Positions 1 through 12,701 of a stretch of DNA of 64,000 nucleotides are shown here, one piece after another (the first letter of the stretch is position 1; every line of letters begins with the position of its first letter). Position numbers and translations under genes: made by a program. The notes below the pieces were generated by a model that was not told where the DNA came from, searched no databases, and saw only the letters and a program-made list of their open reading frames with translations. Source of the stretch: Dimorphilus gyrociliatus. Lineage: Eukaryota > Annelida > Polychaeta > Dinophilidae. The stretch lies in the NCBI GenBank assembly GCA_904063045.1, contig CAJFCJ010000005.1, positions 1,829,167 to 1,893,166 on the forward strand, given 5' to 3'.

Positions 1-1511
1 CCACTAGAGTTGAAGAAGGCTTTCTTACATTTTGAATTATCGATAAGCTTCTTGGGTAAAGGTCCTAGGAGTTCTATAATGTGAGCTATATGATCTTCAT
101 CTCTGCTGTATTCATGTCCGGAGTGAGGTTGAAATAGAAAATCACCAGTAAGTAGTTCAAACGCCAAACAAGCAACGCTCCATATATCAGCAGCTGTACC
201 ATAATCAATACCAAGAAGAACTTCTACAGCTCTATACTGTCTTGTTTGTATGTCCTCTGTAAAATGCTGAGTTATCCAACAAGCATTTCCAAAATCAGCT
301 AATTTTACTTCAAATTCACATTCGACAAAGGCTGGATCGAGGTCACACTCATCGCTAACTATACTTATATTTTGAGCTTTTGTTTCTATAGTCTCTTCTT
401 CCTTATCATCAAGGGATGTATTTTTCAAATTACACAAAAGACTTTCGGTATCGTCTTTTGTGTTCTCTGATCTAATAATATCGCTATTCTCATTAAGAGC
501 TAGTTCATCATTAAAAATAGCTATGGAATTTGTTTCTCCCTTATGTTCAAATGTTGCTTTTTCAGCCTTTTTCTTTAATTTTTTCTTCAAATTCTTCTTT
601 TGATTTCTAGTTAAGTTTTTGAAATGATTAGAATCCAAAATTTGATGTTTTTGATCACCTTCCTTTAAATAAGTTAAATTATTGGATAGGTTAGATATAT
701 AAGAAGGAGTTAATGTATTGGTTTTAGTAGAGTTTATTGCATCAGCAGCCATGGCACGAATTTTAGACTCTTTTACCCCTAAAAGTACGTTCTCAGGCTT
801 AATATCCGTGTGAATAATACCACACTCATCGTGTATGTAAACGAGGCCCTCTAACACCTGCTTTATTATACAACGAACGTTGGCAAGTGGTAGGCCTTTG
901 TATTTAGAACGCTGTATAAGCTTTAGAACATTATCGCCAAGCAATTCGAAAACTAGACAGGCGTGCACACCATGTATACCGGCAATTTTAAAATCATCTA
1001 GCAACATCACGTTACGCAATCTCCCGTTATGTTCTTTGTTCTTTTCCCTTATTTCCGTTAGGAGTTTTATCTCATCTAATGCTGATTCCATATAGTGTTT
1101 AGAACTTTTTACTATTTTCATTGCGACGAACTTTTTAGAATTCAGGTCCCAACATAACCAAACAGTTGAAAAATGACCCCACCCTATTTTCCTTAAAACA
1201 CTATATCTTCCATTATAAAAATCCCCTATTTGAACTGGATGATAACCCCCGATTTTGTAGTCTTTCGCCGACTCTTGCTCAGATTCTTCCATATAACTAA
1301 ATTCTGAACCACAAGACGTCGATTCATCCCTAGAATATTCGCACGAACAACCAGCTGATGAACTTTCACTTCTTTCTTCAGAATCTTCCGAAGACGATGA
1401 CGAGACAGGTTCAAAATACTTCTGAGAAACAGTACTATTGATTGCTTTCGTTTTCTTCTTCATTTTCAGACGTTTACGAGCTTGCTTCGCAAGAATTTTA
1501 CGCGCAAACAT
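1..1511 (-). CDS. SRPK: SRSF protein kinase (SRPK), 3' end cut by window edge
   Basis: Serine/arginine-protein kinase that phosphorylates RS domains of splicing factors. The frame is open without introns from the ATG at 1511 to the window edge (about 503 codons), so the C-terminus is missing. The N-terminus (MFARKILAKQARKR) resembles vertebrate SRPK starts and is followed by an acidic Ser-rich stretch. The kinase domain begins near residue 100 with KIGWGHFSTVW, then VAMKIV (ATP lysine) and the catalytic loop HTDIKPENVLL. A Lys-rich and acidic spacer of roughly 100 residues splits the kinase, as is diagnostic for SRPKs. The second lobe resumes with KLADFGNACW and FTEDIQTRQYRAVEVLLG. The family identity is very clear; SRPK1, 2 or 3 cannot be separated here. 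The gene is tandem with NAT9, whose stop lies 246 nt upstream. Confidence 0.95.
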   Translation of the reverse strand, partial: MFARKILAKQARKRLKMKKKTKAINSTVSQKYFEPVSSSSSEDSEERSESSSAGCSCEYSRDESTSCGSEFSYMEESEQESAKDYKIGGYHPVQIGDFYNGRYSVLRKIGWGHFSTVWLCWDLNSKKFVAMKIVKSSKHYMESALDEIKLLTEIREKNKEHNGRLRNVMLLDDFKIAGIHGVHACLVFELLGDNVLKLIQRSKYKGLPLANVRCIIKQVLEGLVYIHDECGIIHTDIKPENVLLGVKESKIRAMAADAINSTKTNTLTPSYISNLSNNLTYLKEGDQKHQILDSNHFKNLTRNQKKNLKKKLKKKAEKATFEHKGETNSIAIFNDELALNENSDIIRSENTKDDTESLLCNLKNTSLDDKEEETIETKAQNISIVSDECDLDPAFVECEFEVKLADFGNACWITQHFTEDIQTRQYRAVEVLLGIDYGTAADIWSVACLAFELLTGDFLFQPHSGHEYSRDEDHIAHIIELLGPLPKKLIDNSKCKKAFFNSS

Positions 1512-1756
1512 ATTCTGCAATTTGGTGTTTAGGATAACGCTCTGTTTTAAATATTATGCTGGACGTTATTTAAAAATTTAAAATTATGTATGATTTTTAG
1601 GATAATTTACATATTCCGTCAATTTTCATTGCACAAATCAATGATAGTTTCGTACTAAAAAAAAAAAGCGAACTTTTTGTTTCTCTCGTAAAAAGAGAGT
1701 TATCTAAATATAAATCATATTTTAGGCATAACTCTTATATAAACATTATTTAGATT

Positions 1757-2643
<887 letters not shown>

Positions 2644-2877
2644 ATCAAAAATATCTTATAACTTCTCTATTTACAATTTTTGGAATAATAGCACGTTTTT
2701 TAAACGTAGTTATACACTATTCGTAGTTTCATTTCGCCTTATGAATGTTTTGCTTTAAAGAAATTTTTAACAGTTTTGTCTCCAACTTTATTTTAGTGTG
2801 GTATCCTATTCATTGTCATAGGAATGGCCTTTAGTTTATTAAGTAATCAGTAACCAAGCTAATGTTTATAGTTTATC

Positions 2878-4035
2878 ATGGCGACCTTTTCTCAAAATAA
2901 TTCCTGCCGTAAGTATTTCTTCGATACCATTCTATCTTTATTATACTGTGGAGCTTTTGAAGTTAACCATATTAAGAGTCTCTGTACAATAAATATTCCT
3001 GATAAAGAAATTAGTAAGACTTAGCCCATGCCGCAGATTTGTTAGTAAAGGGTGAAAGGAGTGATTTTAATGAATGGAACAAAAGTTATTTTCATATAAA
3101 TAGCCTAAAATCAGTGATTAATCCCACAGAAATGACAAGTGAAGGCGAAGAGAATAATATGGACTTAGAATTGGATGGTGGTGAAGGCGAAGAGGAATAC
3201 TTCGATGGTGATGAGAATGGAATGTGCGTGAGCCTACTCTAAATAATTATTTATTTTTATGATGAAAAATGCAATGTTTAATATAGTAACGAGGATACGC
3301 GTTTCGACGAAACTATCGGTTCAATAGAGGATATCGTAATGGGTAAGATAAATATGACATTTTAGAGATGTAAACTATCAGATTAATTCTGTGAATTTTT
3401 TCGCGTGTAGACGAAAAATTCCAAACTATGCAGAATACTTTCCTTGAAAAATATTACATGGAATTTGAAAATACTGAAGAAAACAAATTCATTTACACAG
3501 ATATACATAAAGAATATGTATGATTTTAATATAATTATTAAAATTATATAAGAAAATAACGAAAATCATTTTCTTAATGTTGTTTTTCTTACAGTGTGAA
3601 TTAATAGAAAAACATATCGAAACCGAACTGCAGATTAGAATTCCAGATTTCCAAATGGATGAATTTGCAAAGGAATTAGAGTATGCAAAATCTGTCTTTT
3701 AATTTACGATAAACAATTTACATTTTTTCTCAATTCCAAATGTAGAAATAGAAAAGATGAGTTAGATGGTGAAATATTTGAAATGCTACTTACTTTTAGC
3801 GACTTTATGATATTTAAGGAGATGTTTCTAGATTATAAATCCGTAAGTTTTATCTATATTCTTTTATAGCTATAATTTCATTTTTTATATTTTTATAATA
3901 CACAAAAAAAACTAGGCTAAAGAAGGTAATACGGTGGATTTAAGTTCCGGCATCTGTATAAGACATTTTGGATCAGAAATTGAGCAACTCTCGCCCATGA
4001 GTTCCTTAGATTTCACTTTATCACCAACCTCATGA
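2878..4035 (+). CDS. ARL2BP: ARL2-binding protein (BART domain)
   Basis: Binder of the small GTPases ARL2/ARL3, acting in cilia and mitochondria in other animals. Exons are 2878-2908, 3037-3223, 3287-3342, 3411-3517, 3595-3680, 3746-3842 and 3916-4035 (684 nt, 227 aa). The BART domain is unmistakable: DEKFQTMQNTFLEKYYMEF, then NTEENKFIYTDIHKEY, FEMLLTFSDFMIFKEMFLDY and DLSSG near the end. The human protein is about 163 aa; this model carries an extra acidic N-terminal region. The first exon (2878) ends in a strong GTAAGT donor and joins in phase to an acceptor at 3036, but translation could instead start at 3132, giving 185 aa. The first exon is therefore less certain than the rest. Confidence 0.92.
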
Positions 4036-4665
4036 CTTATCTGCTCCCACTGAAAGGCTTTAACCACTTTTCTCGAGCATTTACAGAATGAGTTTATGCT
4101 GTGATATATTAACTATTTGTTTTTTTAATCATGATTTATATAATGTAAAAATTTAGCAAACGAAATTTTCAGCAGGCCTACAATTCCATGAAAAAAATGC
4201 CTATATTTAAACACGCGTCCATATAATAGACCAGAGGAAGGTTTTATTCTTTTTTTTTTATTTCTAAAGCAGGAAATTTTTTTTTTTTCACTGATGGAGA
4301 ATATCAATTTATTGAAGGAGGGAAGGGGTTTAGGGTAAATAGGTGTAAAAAAAATAACATAATATCTATAATAATATTAATATAGCAGAGAGAAAGTGAT
4401 GGAAAGTATTTTGTATATTTTTTTTTTTACACAATGGGATAGTTAAATAATTAATTTATATACACAATTTACCAGAAAAAGAACTTGATAAAAAGAAAAA
4501 CATACATCGGTGTCTTTTTTTTAACGGCAAAAACCGATAAAAATTTAAAAGTATATTTATTAAATATTCTTTTTCTTTTTTATATATAGAGATTTAAAAA
4601 TTCAATATGTATATATGGGAATGCTAATTTTTTCTTTTTGCCGCTTTATTTTCGTTTTGTTTATA

Positions 4666-4697
<32 letters not shown>

Positions 4698-5468
4698 ATA
4701 TAAATAGACATTTTTTTCTTTTATACAAATTAATTTCTTCGTGTATTTATTTCAAAGTGAATAATATGCTTTTGAACGATAATACATGAAAAATGTTTAA
4801 TATAAGATAAAAATAAAATATAACACAATATAGTATACTGTTTGGACAATCTCTTAAATGATTGTTTTATATTAATATTGATTAGATACTAAATAAGCAA
4901 AAATCACTACGTCATAGTTTATCTTTCATAAGTGTTTTTTTAACGAAATTGATAAAATATTTAAATCTAAAAGGAAACGAATTTTAATGTAAAAAAGAAT
5001 TAGGTTTCTTTTTTATTTTTTTAAATCTTCAAAAGAAGAAAACTTTATTTGTAAAATATTCTTTGAAAAGAGGAAAATTCCATTGTTCGTTAGTTTCCTT
5101 AGATACGTTTCTGACGAAAAATAGCCACGTAAAAAATAAAAAAAAAAGAGCATCGAGTATTTAGAACAAATCAGTCGATAAATGGTCAAAAGTTCTCTTT
5201 TACTTTGCAACTTTTTTGTAATGTATAGGTCTTCTTAATTAGTAAAAAAAGAATGTATATATAACTCTACTCTTGGAACTGTTACTGGGTCTTTGAGAAA
5301 GTGTAATTGTCCCCTAAACTAAAACAATAAGGCAACATCAAAGTTCATTGAACTTAAACACCTTACGACTTTCAAGGCGACACTTTGCTCCTTATCAGGA
5401 CATTAAATATGCCATCTATCGGTAATTTTCATTCAAATACAATCGGTCAATAGTTAGATATCGAGGGT
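4036..5468. other. Intergenic region between ARL2BP and SOCS gene
   Basis: AT-rich with many T and A runs and a (TA)n tract around 4664-4702. It presumably contains the ARL2BP 3' UTR and the SOCS promoter/5' UTR. Short ORFs on either strand are composed of low-complexity codons and resemble no protein I know. A CTCF-like AGCAAGTGGCGC (one mismatch in the core) lies just inside the SOCS upstream ORF near 5489. Confidence 0.6.
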
Positions 5469-5651
5469 ATGCGATGGTCTACGATAGCAAGTGGCGCTGT
5501 GTGCAGTATCTGGCTCATATTCCTTTTAGAATTGAGTTATAACAAAAAGAAATTGGAATGCGCAGCCTGTGATAGTTCTAAGAATTATCGGCCTATTGGC
5601 TTCGTGGAATACTATATGAGGAAAAGAGAGATACTGGGTTTGTATAACTAA
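5469..5651 (+). CDS. Upstream ORF in SOCS leader (60 codons)
   Basis: A 60-codon ATG-initiated ORF that ends two bases before the SOCS initiation codon. It encodes a short hydrophobic stretch (CSIWLIFLLELSY) followed by a basic, Cys-containing tail. I recognise no family. The tight spacing (stop 5649-5651, next ATG 5654) would suit termination-reinitiation control of SOCS translation if the transcript starts upstream of 5469. It could equally be chance in a leader. SOCS family mRNAs in vertebrates are known to carry regulatory upstream ORFs. Confidence 0.3.
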   Translation: MRWSTIASGAVCSIWLIFLLELSYNKKKLECAACDSSKNYRPIGFVEYYMRKREILGLYN

Positions 5652-5653
5652 AC

Positions 5654-6268
5654 ATGACTCTGACGGTAGCGGTAAGGACAATGAAAAACGAAGACAGTCC
5701 CCCGCCGGACTATGATCTCCTTCAATCTCCCAATTCTCACTACGAAAATACCAAAGTATCGTCACGAGCGAAGACCATTCCACATCCGACAGTTATTAAA
5801 TCGCTAAGTGAGGCCTACAAGCAAATTCTTAACTGCTCTTTCTATTATGCCTTTTTTGATCTATCGAATTCGAAAGTACTAGAAGATCAGCGGAGCGGAA
5901 CTTTCCTACTACGTCCTAGTTCTCACCCGCATTATTTATATACAATCAGTGTTAATAAAAAAGGTAGAGTCATGAACATTCGTATTAGATTGACAGATCA
6001 GGGACTTTTCTCACTAGAGGACGGTGGCCAAACAACAAAGGCACCAGATTTTACAACAATTGGCAATCTAGTGTGTTATTATATGCATAAACATGCAAAA
6101 GCTTATTATGAAGATGCGGACGCTTTCAGGCTACTCTACCCGTACAGGAAACGTGTCGTATCTTTACAAACTTTAGCCGGAGAAGAAATTATAAGAAATA
6201 CTCAAAGATCTCAATTAGGAAATTTGTTTATCATGAAAAACTTTGGCAGTATTCATTCTATCCTTTAA
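5654..6268 (+). CDS. SOCS-family SH2 protein (CISH/SOCS2-like)
   Basis: Suppressor of cytokine signalling, single exon, 204 aa. After a Pro-rich N-terminus (about residues 1-50) comes an SH2 domain (about 60-165). It includes GTFLLRPSSHPHYLYTISV with the phosphotyrosine-binding arginine, then MNIRIRL and FTTIGNLVCYYMHK. A C-terminal SOCS-box-like segment begins at VVSLQTLAGEEII. The family would bind phosphotyrosine receptors or JAKs and recruit Elongin B/C-Cul5. The BC-box position that is normally Cys is Ala here, and the LPLP Cul5 motif is not recognisable. Length and order fit CISH/SOCS1-3-type members rather than SOCS5-7, but the exact orthology is unclear. The short 60-codon upstream ORF directly precedes it. 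Confidence 0.85.
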   Translation: MTLTVAVRTMKNEDSPPPDYDLLQSPNSHYENTKVSSRAKTIPHPTVIKSLSEAYKQILNCSFYYAFFDLSNSKVLEDQRSGTFLLRPSSHPHYLYTISVNKKGRVMNIRIRLTDQGLFSLEDGGQTTKAPDFTTIGNLVCYYMHKHAKAYYEDADAFRLLYPYRKRVVSLQTLAGEEIIRNTQRSQLGNLFIMKNFGSIHSIL

Positions 6269-8512
6269 GAAAGAAAACACTCTCCAAACCAACAGGTAAT
6301 TTAAAATAGTTCTAAAAGAAAAACAGTGAAAAGACTTTAAATTAAACGAAAAATATCTAAAGGACAATATTAAAAATATTGATGAAGAAAGACAATAATG
6401 ATAATGAATATCAAATAGTTTTTTTTTCTTCTGTTCTTTTGTTCTTTATTTCGAAAATTTTGCTTTTGTTGCAAAGAGAAAACAAAAAAAAAAGGAAAAT
6501 TTTTGCAAACGTTGATAAAAAAAAATTGTCAATAATTATTAATCTTTGTACAGAAATACGGAAATGTTCTAGTCAGCAACAAAAACATAAAGAAAAGAGA
6601 GAGAAGGCAGTTGAAAATTGAATAAAAAACAAAAAAAATACATCTAAATAAACAACAACAACAACAACAACTTTGTTCTTTTTACGTATTTTTGTTATGT
6701 TTTTTTTATTATTATTAAATAATAAGTAAACAATGAAAAACTTTGTAAATAAGTTCTTACTAAATGTTGTAAATTATTGTAATCATCTTTTAGTCTTCAT
6801 AAATTAAAATGAAAACGAGACTTTTATTATTTATTTACTTGTTTAAATGATTTATATAGTATTATTATATATTGACATACATACATACATACGTACAGCA
6901 AAACATGACATATACGCTATAAATTCTGCATTAATATTGTGTTTTTCTTCTTTTACCTTAGTTACTGATTACGTAATAGAATACCATTATTTAATTTGTT
7001 GTTTTTTATCCTGTCAGTATTACGAGTTTAGATAATTTCTTTAACTTGATATTTCGATTAAAAAAAGAAGAACTAAAGACGCTGAGTCAGTGTTGTTTTT
7101 CATTCGTGTAAGAAATAAATCCCCTTCCCGGAAAATTAATATAAGTTGGCTATAAGTAACTTATATGAAATAATATAAGAAAATTCCTAGAAAGCATCTA
7201 CGCAGTTTAAGGATAAAAGATATGTATTCTACTAATTAATACGATATGACTATAAATTCTTAAAAGGACGTTATTAAAGCTATAAATAATTTTAGCACAT
7301 ACTCCTCCTCTATTTTCTAAATATTTCTTCTACTACTACTACTACTACTACTACTTTTTCTTCTTCTTCTTCTTCTCTCTCTCTTTCTCTCTCTCCTCGT
7401 AATCCTTCTGATTTTACGTTTCATAAATAAAATGAAATATACACACTTGTATTCTATATGTCATTATTTATTAAGAAATAGGAAAGCGAACAGTGTCGTA
7501 AATCTTTTGAATTACATAATAAAAAAATGTGTTAATCTCATAAAAAAATATAAAAGCTTCTTTAATACTATTTATCGTAAGAGAAATTTCTTTTCCATCA
7601 ATTTCTTGCAATTTCTCAGCATCTATTATATTATTCATTATAGATAAATATTGTTAAAAGTGAAATACATATTATTAATTTCCTTAGTAGTTAATCGTCT
7701 ATTTTTAATTGTTCCATTTGGAGAGAAAGACCTTTTACTAATAAAAAGAAACTTAATCGATTATAGATGAATTGCAAACCAAACGAAAAAAATTAGAGCT
7801 TTTCTTTGACATTTAATGCTTATTAACAGGATATTTTAAGTAATATATAGTGTATGTATTAAGCGTATAGAGTATATCTATAAATAGATTCTATATAAAT
7901 TGTATATGTAGATAGTTCATATTACAATTTAAATTGAAATTTTCCTTCAGAGTATTCTTGTAAGAGAATGTAAGACAAGTGCTTAAACAAAGCTATAATT
8001 AAACGACCTATTGCACTCTATTTTAGGATAATCAAAGAATGACAGTACATCAAAAGTTATTACTCTACAATAGAATTATAGTTAAATGAAACGGTTGATC
8101 AATATAATATATATATATATATATATATATACTAATATATATATAATATGTACTGTATATTCAGTACATCCTTCAACTCATTTAAACTAGGAGATTAAAT
8201 AGTTGCAGTCTTCAATAATATACAATTAATCTTTATTTATTAGGTTCTTTCATCTTTATAACAGAAGAATTAATTATCATTTTCATTATTATTATTATAT
8301 CAAATAAAAAAAAAAACAAACAAAAGAAAAAGGTATTAAAATTTTTAACGTATTAATAATTAATAATAATTAAAAAGTAAACAAACAAATAAACAAACAA
8401 TCAAACAAACAAACATAAAAACTGTACAAGTAGTTTGTATAAAAAAAATAAACTTTTCTTCATTAATTTATTAATGTTAAATTTTTGTCTATGTTTCTCT
8501 TTTTAATTTAGT

Positions 8513-8553
<41 letters not shown>

Positions 8554-8701
8554 GCTCTTTCGCTCTCTCACTGTTTGATCTATTAAATGAGGTTATTAAA
8601 AAAACATAGTTACTCTTTATACGTAAAATATGAAGAGAAATATAAAACTTTTTTCTTCGTATTTTACATTTTTTTAAAAAAAAAAACAGAGTTAAACTTT
8701 A
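6269..8701. other. Long AT-rich intergenic region, SOCS 3' side to Wnt 3' end
   Basis: Convergent gap with no supported gene. It holds an (AAC)n run near 6650-6670, (CTA)n then (CTT)n and (CT)n near 7330-7395, a long (TA) tract with gtactg/cagtac inverted repeat at 8104-8166, A-rich (CAAA) repeats near 8380-8415 and a (CT)n run at 8518-8551. Presumably it contains the 3' UTRs of both genes. No coding signal or structured RNA was recognised. Confidence 0.6.
8518..8551. repeat. (CT)n microsatellite
   Basis: About 17 uninterrupted CT units, followed by imperfect CT/CGCT copies, just downstream of the Wnt stop codon. Confidence 0.9.
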
Positions 8702-11256
8702 TCAATTACACAATCTTTCCTTAACAGTATTATAGCAGGTCTGACAAACAAGCTTGCAGCACCATTGGAATTTACAATGGCACTTTTCAGTTTGATTAAA
8801 AACTTGTAGAGTAAATCCACGCTCGCAGCATAAACGTCGGCAACTTGCGGGTCCCTTTAAAGAGCATCTTCTTCTTCTTGTTCCTTCAAAACCTTCTCTC
8901 TCATCAGCTTCGCAATAAGAAGGTGATTTACTTAAGTAGATTAAATGCTTTCTCAATACTTTATTTCTTTGAATTTCTGATCTTCTTAATCTCATCCTAC
9001 CGTTAGATGTCGACACTGGCCTAGCTTTTTTGTAGTGTTTATATACTTTTTTACCAACTTGTCTAAAAGTCGGCAACGATTTCCAGCAAGTTTTCTTAGC
9101 GCACGAACCGGAAGTTCCATGACATTTACATTTGGTTTCCATGCTTTTACGCATTATCTATTAAAATACATAAATAAAAAATTTGAAGAAAAAATGATCT
9201 ATAAGATATAATAAAGAAAAAAATACAAACTCCCAAGCTCTTTCAAGGGCTAGGAGTTATAAGAAGAGTTTATAAATAACTTAATTAAAGCGGTTACCTT
9301 TCTTCCTACGGCGTTATTATGAATATTCATAACTTTCTCTCTGTTACTACCCGGCCTCTCTTTGGAATCGACGAAAATCTTTGTAAGTCCAAGGGAATAT
9401 CTTAAATTTGGTGAACATCCACTCCATGACCAGTCGTCAGCTCTTCGCTTTCTATCGCAACTGCAATTCGGAATATGTCCCTGACTGCAATGTTTCGCTA
9501 TTGAAAATGCTACAGCTGATGACCTCATTCCGTAAACTGCTGCTACCTCCCTCGTAGCTGTTAGTCATATATTCACCCATTTATTATTTCTATCAATTTG
9601 CCTTACGGCATTTTTCTTTCAAAAACAATCTTCTGCTTATTTGTATAAGAGGAGTCATAACTGATAATTTTTACACTACCTATATTAACTTATAAGCCTC
9701 AAGATTGAATTCTTTCATTACTCAACTGAATAACTAGAAGGATTATAGGAGAATTAACATTTCATGAAAAGAGAGACAGAATAAGCGGGATAGATAGAAA
9801 GATAAATAGTCAGATAGAAAGGGGGGGAAAGAAAGTAGTAGAAAGAGAGAGAGAGAAAGAAGAGAAAGAGAGAAAGAGAGAGAGAGAGCGTAGTGGGGGG
9901 TGGAGGAAAGGTTGGTTATGAAAAAGGAGAAAGGAGAATAAATGAGTTTGAAAAGAAAGGCAGGCGGCGGAGTAGGAATAGGAGGAGAAAGTCGGTTAGT
10001 TTATTTTAACTCACCTCTATGACTCTTAGAAAAATTCCTATGAGTCTTGTTGTCTGAAAATAAGCTTATATAGTATAAATATAAGCGATTTGCGACAAAT
10101 CAGGCAAAAATAACAACAACATTGACACAATAGATCTACTGATTGATATACTATACACCTTTTTCTATGAGGAGGGGAGAAATATACAGCATATTTAATT
10201 TAATACACACCTTTAATATTCAACTTTAAAATAGCATTAGATATAAATATTTAAATAATTCTTTATTTAAATAGCAAACTATTAATATATTACACATACC
10301 GGTGTAATTTTTTGGGAATAATTCGACTCCTGGGGGAAATCTAGCACAATTCCATCTATGATTACGAAATTGATATCGGCACTCTTCCTTTGCCAATTCT
10401 TCACCTTCGATTATGGCAATCATGGCATCCGGTCTGGAACTACAAATGCTCCTTTGTCTTCCGGTTAATCCGATAGCCTTCGAGCAAATTCGAACAGCCG
10501 AAAAACTATGTACGGACGAGAAGAATCTATGGGTGAAAGAGTTTTAAAGTTAAAATAATAAGAATAGTAATAATAATAACAATGATAATAATAATAATGA
10601 TAAGTTTCTGTATCGAGTAATAACCACTAGTCAATGAATATATACATTTCTACATATATATATATATACTGTGTATATACAGTATATATAAAGCACGCAC
10701 TTGAAGACGTTAATTATTACATTTATAGGACAAATTAGATCAAAACAACTAGAATGGAAATAATGAAAATACTAATAAAAGAATAAAGTAAAAATCAAAA
10801 AGTTAATAAAAACAAGTTAATCCGGGAAAATTTTATGTTTAAAGATATTTTTAATCTTTCTTACAAGAGGATGAAGAGAATAGAACAACTCATTCCGAAT
10901 GGCTCTTACTTTGCATCTGGCTAGCCTATATATGCGATGGCGCACGCATTATCGTAAAGCGCCGGAAATTTGGCATTAGTTGTGCGTGTGTGGTGAAGAA
11001 AAAAGATGAGAGGGGGTTTTTTAATTGAAAATAATAGCATACGATATAAAATCTATTAGAAAACGAAGTTTTAAATTGATAAAGGAGACTACTAGGATAG
11101 AATTATTAACATTGGAACATCAGTAAAGGTTTTAGGAAGAAAAATAACTTAAGGAAAAAAAAACAAAGCAGAGAATATGATAATTTTCTTCTTTTATATA
11201 AAGTATACTAACCGATTTGTAGCAATTATAAATAAGTAAAAGAGAAGCGGTGTCAT
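8702..11256 (-). CDS. Wnt ligand (Wnt16-like, tentative)
   Basis: Secreted lipid-modified glycoprotein that signals through Frizzled. Exons in coding order are 11256-11213, 10526-10300, 9557-9298 and 9157-8702 (987 nt, 328 aa), all phase-consistent. Residues 1-14 (MTPLLFYLFIIATN) are a signal peptide. Conserved Wnt blocks follow: EECRYQFRNHRWNC, CSCDRKRR, IHNNAVGRK and the acylation loop CKCHGTSGSC with the palmitoleoylated serine. The C-terminal Cys-rich domain ends in CHCKFQWCCKLVCQTC. The basic insert KMRL-like region followed by LIYLSKSPSYC recalls Wnt16 more than other subfamilies, but this is by memory; Wnt4 is an alternative. It lies on the same strand as CaMKI and hedgehog. Introns of about 140, 742 and 686 nt carry GA-rich repeats. 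Confidence 0.92.
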
Positions 11257-12320
11257 TTTCGTATCATAGCGGCGGCGACTTCAACATCAGATAAGCGAAT
11301 GAATTGAAGAAAAAAAAAAGCCCGCAGCTCGTCTTGTCGAATGTCACTTCTAAACGTTGATTGATTCTTTTCACCTTATAGATTTTCTTTTCTTATTTTT
11401 CTACCTTTTTTCAATTATATAGTAAACAAATTCCCGCAGCCTCTCTATATAATCAATTAACTGATCAATTGTGTAGTGTGTATACTCGTTTATATATATA
11501 TATATATATATTGAGTATATATACAGTATATATATATATATATTCACAATAATTATAAATATATATATGTTTTATTATTCTTTTGTTATATTTAGAAATA
11601 TATGTGCGAATATATATATACTTTATCCTTTTTTGTTTTATTTATATATATTATTATTGGTGTGGGCGTGTATACGTGCGATTCTTATTTCGTTTCTCAC
11701 CCTCACCTGATTTTTTTCTTAAAAACCGGAAGCTCGTAAACTTTTTACTAGACTTAGCAAACCTATTGGTAAAAACCCCGCAATAAGTGCTAATCATACA
11801 TGTGAAACATATGCAAAAAAAAAGAAGAGAAAGAATAAAAATAGTAGACAAACTTCAAGAATTATTTTAACTTTTTTTCTCTACTTTCTTTAACCTGGGA
11901 AGAGAAGGATAAAAAAAATAGAATTAAACGCTTCAAAATACTTATGTACCTGCCTTTTACTATTTATAGAATGTTTAATAATCGTACAAGTTCTAAGCCG
12001 TTGTTAAAACAGTAGGAGAAAAAGCATCTGAATTCTTCAAAAGTTTCACACTAATGTGTGATCCGAACTGAACAAACTTTATACAAGTGAAAAATGCAAT
12101 AAAAACCAAGTTGTAGTCGAAAACGAAATTTTAACTAAAATCGTTCGTAAATTGTCATAGATAAAATATATAGTATATATAGTCTATTGATATTTAAATA
12201 TATATATATATATATATATATCAGTAGATATAAGATAACACAATTAGAATTTTCAACAAATATTTATATAAGATAAAAAGAAAAATCATTCTTTTAATCA
12301 TAATGTAAGTGACTTTTTAT

Positions 12321-12325
<5 letters not shown>

Positions 12326-12375
<50 letters not shown>
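12326..12375. repeat. (GA)n microsatellite
   Basis: Roughly 24 uninterrupted GA units followed by GAAA-type interruptions. Confidence 0.9.
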
Positions 12376-12379
<4 letters not shown>

Positions 12380-12635
12380 AAGAAAGAAAAAGAGAGAGAG
12401 CGAGAGAGAAAAATGTATATATTTATATGAACATCATTAATAATAAAGAAACAGATAAAAGAATATATAATATATGGATATAAACAGACTACTACTTGCT
12501 TTTATAAAATAGAAAATCTGTGCATAAAAGTAATTATTATTTTGTTGTGGTTTTTTTGCTCGTTTTCCTTAATTATCGTAAAATCCACTTTTACTAAACT
12601 GACTCATTACAGATATTATATAAAACATAAACAAA

Positions 12636-12642
12636 TATACTG

Positions 12643-12694
<52 letters not shown>

Positions 12695-12701
12695 CAGTAT
12701 A
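12636..12701. repeat. Perfect 66-bp palindrome with (AT)22 core
   Basis: An 11-nt arm tatactgcaat (12636-12646) is exactly inverted at 12691-12701 as attgcagtata. The 44 nt between are pure AT dinucleotides, so the whole 66 bp is self-complementary and could extrude a cruciform or fold as one hairpin. Confidence 0.85.
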
